This document shows, in pieces, positions 5,192-6,406 of a stretch of 6,406 bases of DNA. Source of the DNA: Methanobacterium sp. UBA8 (GTDB taxonomy: Archaea > Methanobacteriota > Methanobacteria > Methanobacteriales > Methanobacteriaceae); contig DADN01000301.1 in assembly GCA_002509665.1 (NCBI GenBank), forward strand, positions 1-6,406, in the 5' to 3' direction. Numbering within the stretch: the stretch's first letter is position 1; every line of letters starts with the position of its first letter. The notes beneath the pieces were generated by a model that saw only the letters and a program-made list of their open reading frames with translations, was not told the DNA's origin and did no database searches. The position numbers and the translations under genes are program-made.

Positions 5192-6076
5192 TCATCTGTA
5201 AGCTATTTTTTTATATTTCTCAATAAATTTCCCTTTATTATTCTTTATGAGTATCATTGCATTTGGTTCAGGCATCGTAATTATATCCTGAGGATACAAA
5301 GGGCCGTAAACTTTTTTATCAATACACATAATAGAAGGGAGCTCTTCAAGAACCATTAGTGTTTTAACTGGATCCTTTTGATCAGATGCCTTTGAAATTC
5401 CTTTCTCAAGACTTTCAAAGTCTATTTCAGGTTCAATTTCTAGTTCCAATTCAGGTTCTATAGGAGGTTCTATATCAGGTGCTTCAAATCCAGGACTCGC
5501 ATATGCCTGAAAACTTTCAATATCCTGTTCAATTCCAGCAGGTACTGCTTTTTTAACCTTGCTAGTGCTTTGATTTTCATTAACTAACTGCACAGATGGC
5601 TCAGGAATATCTGGTGCTTTAGATTTTAATTCCGGTTTTACCTTTTTAGCTTTAAATTGGGATAAAGGAGACTTCATCCCCTGCCTGTATTTTGAAAGTG
5701 ATTTTACGAGAGAATAATAAAGATCTTCTTCCTCGGGGGTTAAGTTTGCAGGGGGGATTGCAGGAGAATTTACATCTGAGTTCTCAGATTTTTCATCGAA
5801 TATCCCATATGTACGATGCACATTCATCAAGGCACTACTTGTTATTTTATATTCCCGCCTTTCACAGATTTCTGCTGCGATTCTCCTCGCATCCCTAAGG
5901 AGATATGATTCAAAAGAAAAAGGATTATTACCTATTTTCATTATCAGCTTATCTAAATAGTTGTGAACATCTTTATAGAAATTATCTCCAACATCAGCTA
6001 ACCCACTTGTACTACGTTCTTTTTTTTGGATTTCCCTCAATCTCTGGAAAAACTCATCCAACCTTATTCCTCGCAT
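5192..6076 (-). CDS. gins51: GINS complex subunit, Gins51-like
   Basis: A 294-residue subunit of the replicative GINS complex, which joins MCM helicase to other replisome parts. Residues 1-135 form the helical A domain (LDEFFQRLREIQ, NFYKDVHNYLDKLI, RDARRIAAEICERREYKI, LTPEEEDLYYSLVKSL). Residues about 243-294 form the small B domain (LPSIMCIDKKVYGPLYPQDIITMPEPNAMILI). A-before-B is the Gins51/Sld5 order. Between them lies a linker of about 100 residues, with Pro/Glu repeats at 200-220, making the protein much longer than compact archaeal homologues. The ATG at 6076 has no clear ribosome binding site. A TTG at 6061, preceded by GAGG, would give a start at LDEFF and is a real alternative. The gene lies 63 bp after pcn with no terminator between them, so co-transcription is likely. 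Confidence 0.85.
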   Translation of the reverse strand: MRGIRLDEFFQRLREIQKKERSTSGLADVGDNFYKDVHNYLDKLIMKIGNNPFSFESYLLRDARRIAAEICERREYKITSSALMNVHRTYGIFDEKSENSDVNSPAIPPANLTPEEEDLYYSLVKSLSKYRQGMKSPLSQFKAKKVKPELKSKAPDIPEPSVQLVNENQSTSKVKKAVPAGIEQDIESFQAYASPGFEAPDIEPPIEPELELEIEPEIDFESLEKGISKASDQKDPVKTLMVLEELPSIMCIDKKVYGPLYPQDIITMPEPNAMILIKNNKGKFIEKYKKIAYR

Positions 6077-6126
6077 TTTAGATTACTGTACTTAATTGTA
6101 TTTTTTGAGTCAATTAACTTTTTTGT

Positions 6127-6138
6127 ATTCATATGAAT
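6127..6138. repeat. 12-bp palindrome in the pcn-gins51 spacer
   Basis: ATTCATATGAAT is perfectly palindromic and ends two bases from the pcn stop codon (6140-6142). The 63-bp spacer has A-rich, not T-rich, runs on the coding strand, so it does not look like a terminator. It may be chance. Confidence 0.25.
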
Positions 6139-6139
6139 T

Positions 6140-6406
6140 CTATTCTTCACTTTCTATACGTGGAGCTAAAAGAAAACTAAGTTCTCCTTCATCGGTAACC
6201 ATTTTTAAGGAGAGATTAAGAGGCATATCATTTCCAAGTTTTAAAACAATTGCATCTGAAAATTTATCTGCTTTTAACATCTCTTTAATTTTTTCAAGTG
6301 AAAAAATGGATTTTGATTTTGTATCTATCTTTTCCCCGTGAAGATACTCAATTTTTGCATCCCCAAATTCACCTTCAGCTTCTGCAATGAATTTATCCTC
6401 ATCAAC
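6140..6406 (-). CDS. pcn: DNA polymerase sliding clamp PCNA (C-terminal part)
   Basis: Only the last 88 residues are in the window; the reading frame is open to the right edge, so the gene begins beyond it. Archaeal PCNA is about 245 residues, so this is the last third. Typical features are the [14 protein letters not shown] strand pair, [29 protein letters not shown], and the closing FLLAPRIE motif, which forms part of the C-terminal pocket that binds PIP-box partners. The protein ends IESEE. PCNA forms a ring around DNA and tethers polymerases, ligase and nucleases. Its neighbour is the GINS subunit, a linkage seen in many archaea. The stop is TAG at 6140-6142. Confidence 0.95.
   Translation of the reverse strand, partial: VDEDKFIAEAEGEFGDAKIEYLHGEKIDTKSKSIFSLEKIKEMLKADKFSDAIVLKLGNDMPLNLSLKMVTDEGELSFLLAPRIESEE

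Noticed and set aside
5490..5540. PIP-box-like EQDIESFQ in the GINS linker
   Set aside because: The Gln is out of position and the second aromatic residue is missing, so it does not meet the Qxx(I/L/M)xx(F/Y)(F/Y) pattern despite the pcn neighbour.

Overview
The window looks like the chromosome of a mesophilic, AT-rich methanogenic archaeon of the Methanobacteriales, most likely Methanobacterium or a close relative. The evidence is archaeal information-processing genes (sliding clamp PCNA, a GINS subunit, ribosomal proteins eL44 and eS27, aIF2-alpha, Nop10, a PAC2-family proteasome chaperone, an EndoQ-type nuclease), strong GGTGAT-type ribosome binding sites, TATA/BRE-like promoters and very AT-rich spacers. 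The genus is inferred from overall look and gene order; no search was run.

All eight complete genes and one partial gene lie on the minus strand, so transcription runs from high to low coordinates. Replication block: the C-terminal third of PCNA (6140-6406, cut by the window edge) followed by a Gins51-like subunit (5192-6076) with an unusually long acidic linker. A 420-bp spacer follows (4770-5191). It holds two tandem hairpin-pair modules, a good TATA/BRE upstream of them, a T-tract after them, and the promoter of the next operon. Translation block: eL44 (start corrected to 4760), eS27, aIF2-alpha, Nop10 (58 codons, 3258-3434) and the PAC2 chaperone, tightly packed with ribosome binding sites lying in or over the preceding stop codons. 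This is a widely conserved archaeal operon linking ribosome, initiation factor, rRNA pseudouridylation and proteasome assembly. A PHP-domain endonuclease Q homologue (1227-2429) follows after 60 bp and could be read through from the operon or have its own promoter.

A second long spacer (722-1226) separates the nuclease from a TetR-family repressor gene (80-721). Its most striking content is a 51-bp array of six alternating TTAACT/AGTTAA half-sites at exact 9-bp steps, equal to three palindromes with an 18-bp period, beside a TATA element. It also holds an oligo-T terminator candidate after the nuclease gene, and AAAATC/GATTTT hairpins related to those in the other spacer. Bases 1-79 are AT-rich sequence 3' of the TetR gene with no gene seen.

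The genes are largely housekeeping. The material most worth a second look is non-coding: the operator-like array and the tandem structured element.
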